Shown piece by piece: positions 47,109 through 49,571 of a stretch of 49,571 bases of DNA. The notes under the pieces were generated by a model. That model did no database searches. It saw only the letters and a list, made by a program, of their open reading frames with translations, and was not told where the DNA came from. Numbering within the stretch: position 1 is the first letter of the stretch; every line of letters begins with the position of its first letter. Both the position numbers and the translations under genes were made by a program. Source of the stretch: Erythrobacter sp. CCH5-A1 (lineage in GTDB: Bacteria; Pseudomonadota; Alphaproteobacteria; Sphingomonadales; Sphingomonadaceae); the NCBI RefSeq assembly GCF_001557115.1, contig NZ_LSKQ01000272.1, positions 1 through 49,571 on the forward strand, read 5' to 3'.

Positions 47109-48482
47109 GTGAGTGTGAAGCAGTTTTCCAAGACGCTTTTTGCCAGGGCCGGAACCGCGCTGGCGGGTGCGGCCATGCTCGGCCTTGCCGCCGCGCCCAT
47201 GGCGGCAGGCGCGCAGACCGTCGCCGTGCCGACCGCAGACAATCCCTTCGGCCTGCCCGCGGATATCACCCTGTTCGGCAAGGCCGACCCTGACAAGCGC
47301 ACCGCGACCGCGATCGTCAACGGCTTCGTCATCACCGGCACCGATATCGACCAGCGTCTCGCGCTGGTGACGGCGGCCTCCGATGCGCCGGTCCCCGAAG
47401 AGGAGATGCTGCGCCTGCGCGTCCAGGTGCTGCGCAACCTGATCGACGAAACGCTCAAGATCCAGGCCGCCGAGGCCGACGAGATCGAGGTCAAGCGCGA
47501 GGAGGTCGAAGAGACCTACCAGCAACTCGCCGCGCAGAATTTCGGCGGCGATCCCAAGAAGATGGACGCCTATCTGGAATCGATCGGTTCCTCGGCAGCC
47601 TCGCTCAAGCGCCAGATCGAGGGCGAAGTGGCGTGGGACAACCTCCTGCGCCGCAACGTCATGCCGCGCGTTAATGTCTCGGCCGAAGAGGTCAACGAAA
47701 CGCTCGAGCGGATGAAGGCGGCCAAGGGGACCGACGAATACCGCATCGGCGAAATCTATCTTTCCGCCACGACCGAGAACCGCGCCGCGGTGCTCAAGAA
47801 CGCGCAGACGATCATGCAGCAATTGCAGCAGGGCGGAAGCTTCGTTGCCTATGCGCGCCAGTATTCCGAGGCCTCGACCGCCTATGTCGGCGGCGATCTG
47901 GGCTGGGTGCGGATCGGGCAGCTGCCGCCGCAGCTTGCCGCGGCGGTGCGCAACATGCAGCCCGGCCAGCTCAACGGCCCGATCGAGATCCCCGGCGGCT
48001 TTTCGATCATCTACCTCATCAACAAGCGTCAGGTCCTGATGGCCGATCCGGCCGAGGCCGTGCTCAGTCTGAAGCAGATCTCGATCGCCTTCGCGCCCGG
48101 GGTGACGCAGGCCGAGGCCGAAGCCAAGGTGGAGCAGTTCAGCCAGTTTCTGGGCAGTCTGCGCGGCTGCGCCGATGTCGAGGCAGGCGCGGCGAAGATC
48201 GGCGCCGAGGTGATTGCGAACGATCAGGTCAAGGCGGCGAACCTGCCGCCGCAGCTGCGCGACCTCGTCCTCCAGCTCCAGATCGGTCAGGCCACCCCGC
48301 CCTTCGGCGGGCTGCAGGAAGGCGTGCGCGTGCTGATGCTGTGCGGGCGCGACGATCCGCCCGATGCGGGAGCGCCGACCTTCCAGGCGGTGATGAAGCA
48401 GATCGAGGATGACCGGGTCAACAAGCAGGCCCAGCGTCTGCTGCGCGACCTGCGCAACGATGCCTATATCGAGTACAATTGA
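47109..48482 (+). CDS. surA: Periplasmic chaperone/peptidyl-prolyl isomerase SurA
   Basis: A 457-aa SurA homologue that guards outer-membrane proteins, LptD among them, across the periplasm. The signal peptide ends near residue 35 (MAAGAQ). The SurA N-terminal domain (about 64-190) has IVNGFVITGTDIDQRLAL. One parvulin domain (about 210-307) has YSEASTAYVGGDLGWV and IPGGFSIIYL. A divergent second domain with C383-type single cysteines and the C-terminal helix (RLLRDLRNDAYIEY) follows. The start is GTG 47109. The stop overlaps the pdxA start (TTGA). Confidence 0.92.
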   Translation: MSVKQFSKTLFARAGTALAGAAMLGLAAAPMAAGAQTVAVPTADNPFGLPADITLFGKADPDKRTATAIVNGFVITGTDIDQRLALVTAASDAPVPEEEMLRLRVQVLRNLIDETLKIQAAEADEIEVKREEVEETYQQLAAQNFGGDPKKMDAYLESIGSSAASLKRQIEGEVAWDNLLRRNVMPRVNVSAEEVNETLERMKAAKGTDEYRIGEIYLSATTENRAAVLKNAQTIMQQLQQGGSFVAYARQYSEASTAYVGGDLGWVRIGQLPPQLAAAVRNMQPGQLNGPIEIPGGFSIIYLINKRQVLMADPAEAVLSLKQISIAFAPGVTQAEAEAKVEQFSQFLGSLRGCADVEAGAAKIGAEVIANDQVKAANLPPQLRDLVLQLQIGQATPPFGGLQEGVRVLMLCGRDDPPDAGAPTFQAVMKQIEDDRVNKQAQRLLRDLRNDAYIEYN

Positions 48483-49498
48483 CCGCATCGTCCACGCCCC
48501 TTGCGATATCGCTCGGTGACCCGGCCGGCATCGGCCCCGAGGTGATCCTCGGCGCCTGGGCGCGGCTGAGGGCCGAGCGCCGTGCCCCGCCGGCCTTCGT
48601 GGTCGGCGGGCCGGAGCTGCTCAGGGCCTGCGCCGAGGGCCTCGGGATCGACTGCCCGATCGTGCCCATCGCCGACCCTTCCGAGGCGCTCTTCGCCAGC
48701 GCCGTAGGGCTGCCGGTGCTCGCGCTGATCGACGGGCCGTGGCACCCCGCCCGCCCCTCGCCCGAGGGTGCGCGCCTCGCGCTGACCTCGCTCCAGCTGG
48801 CCGCCAAGTGCGCGCTGGCGGGCGTCGCGAGCGGGCTGGTCACCGCACCCGTCTCCAAGGGCGCGCTCGCCGCGATCGGCTGGGACTACCCCGGCCAGAC
48901 CGAGTTTCTCGCTGACGCCTGCGGCAGGCCCTACCGCGACGCGGTGATGATGCTCGCCGGACCATCCCTGCGCACCGTGCCGCTCACCGTCCACGTCGCG
49001 CTCGCCGAGGTGCCCACGCTGCTCTCGGCCGAGCTCATTACCCACAAGGCCCGCATCGTCGCCGCCGGCCTCAAGCGCGACTTCGGCATCGCGCAGCCCC
49101 GCCTCGCCATCGCCGCGCTCAACCCCCACGCGGGCGAGGGCGGCCAGTTCGGCGACGAGGAGGCGCGCATCATCGCCCCTGCCATCGCCAGCCTCCAGGC
49201 CGAGGGCATCGCCGCCACCGGCCCCGTCCCCGGCGACGCCCTGTTCACCCCCCGCGCCCGCCAGACCTACGATGTGGCACTGTGCATGTACCATGACCAG
49301 GCGCTCATCCCGATCAAGGCATTGGAGTTCGACGAGGGGGTCAACGTCACCCTCGGCCTGCCGATCATCCGCACCTCGCCCGACCACGGCACCGCCTACG
49401 ACATCGCGGGGCAGGGGCTGGCCGACCCCGGAGCGATGGCAGCCTCACTGCGGATGGCCGCAGAGATGGCCGCCGCACGGGCCACCGCCGGTGCTTGA
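48479..49498 (+). CDS. pdxA: 4-hydroxythreonine-4-phosphate dehydrogenase
   Basis: A 339-aa NAD-dependent enzyme of the DXP-dependent pyridoxal phosphate pathway. The N-terminus has ISLGDPAGIGPEVIL. Metal-site histidines are seen in TVHVALAEVP, NPHAGEGGQFG and MYHDQALIPIK. PVSKGAL and RTSPDHGTAYDIAG complete the family signatures. The start is TTG 48479, within the surA stop (TTGA overlap), so it is coupled. In many relatives rsmA (ksgA) follows, which would lie beyond the window. Confidence 0.96.
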   Translation: MTASSTPLAISLGDPAGIGPEVILGAWARLRAERRAPPAFVVGGPELLRACAEGLGIDCPIVPIADPSEALFASAVGLPVLALIDGPWHPARPSPEGARLALTSLQLAAKCALAGVASGLVTAPVSKGALAAIGWDYPGQTEFLADACGRPYRDAVMMLAGPSLRTVPLTVHVALAEVPTLLSAELITHKARIVAAGLKRDFGIAQPRLAIAALNPHAGEGGQFGDEEARIIAPAIASLQAEGIAATGPVPGDALFTPRARQTYDVALCMYHDQALIPIKALEFDEGVNVTLGLPIIRTSPDHGTAYDIAGQGLADPGAMAASLRMAAEMAAARATAGA

Positions 49499-49516
49499 CC
49501 GCATTCCCAACCCCAA

Positions 49517-49571
49517 CCCCTCCCGCAAGCGGGAGGGGAGCGAGACTTGGCGGCTTTGCCGCCTAGTCGCA
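49517..49571. repeat. Composite palindromic element at the right window edge (incomplete)
   Basis: The hairpin at 49517-49538 has C-run/G-run arms around CGCAAGCG, as at 42-69 and 2955-2976. A second hairpin at 49544-49568 has the form GACTT-GGCGGC-TTT-GCCGCC-TAGTC. The two-hairpin order matches 24162-24212. It is cut by the window end. Confidence 0.85.

Overview
This window is chromosomal DNA from a GC-rich alphaproteobacterium, most likely of the order Sphingomonadales and plausibly Erythrobacteraceae (Erythrobacter/Porphyrobacter type). That is inferred from family content and gene order: atpHAGDC without F0 genes, a CobT-type cobaltochelatase subunit, a short SciP/DUF1153 protein, HdaA, DUF2794, and lptD-surA-pdxA. 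It is also inferred from the dispersed palindromic repeats between genes. No rRNA, tRNA, CRISPR array, prophage or classical insertion sequence is visible. Most of the window is ordinary core genome, with accessory pieces and repeats in the gaps.

Layout. 1-7961 (mostly minus): acetolactate-synthase-like ThDP enzyme, 2-hydroxyacid dehydrogenase, cysS, nitroreductase, a 74-aa orphan translationally coupled to cobT, and a small transaldolase. 8021-14824: DUF2490 and DUF4197 envelope proteins, priA, an FeS-type (6-4) photolyase, a CPBP protease and a GST. 14835-19525: a palindromic repeat, an orphan, ada, a DUF1203 gene, and a divergent pair of exported proteins (one a membrane-anchored trypsin-like protease). 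A perfect 16-bp parS site lies across the ada/DUF1203 junction. 19699-24554: the F1 ATP synthase operon, with a palindromic element between atpD and atpC. 24564-28835: GNAT, GT39-type membrane glycosyltransferase, S9 prolyl oligopeptidase. 29097-33464: SciP-like regulator, SOUL protein, glmU coupled to an HNH nuclease, gph, and a short-chain dehydrogenase behind an 18-bp palindromic operator candidate. 33806-34211: a compact unit made of one GIY-YIG nuclease gene bounded by near-identical 31-bp inverted repeats. 34277-40751: DUF2794, epsC-type cysE, hdaA and a membrane-anchored protein on the minus strand; divergently purM, a purN fused to a YjbR/MmcQ domain, and a sulfotransferase. 40820-44511: an acidic orphan protein, ndk, a lipoprotein, holC, a 46-aa DUF2256 zinc-ribbon-like gene, and pepA. 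44636-49498: lptD-surA-pdxA.

How the genes work together. Envelope biogenesis is represented by lptD, surA, glmU and the exported proteins. Replication and cell-cycle functions are priA, holC, hdaA, the SciP homologue and parS; the parS site suggests the window lies in the origin-proximal part of the chromosome. Tight overlaps (cobT/74-aa, glmU/HNH, purM/purN/sulfotransferase, DUF2256/holC, surA/pdxA) point to several translationally coupled operons.

The items most worth following up are the GIY-YIG/inverted-repeat unit, the parS embedded in a stop/start overlap, the PurN-YjbR fusion, the acidic orphan at 40820-41236, and the 110-bp perfect palindrome flush with the left window edge, which may be an assembly fold-back.
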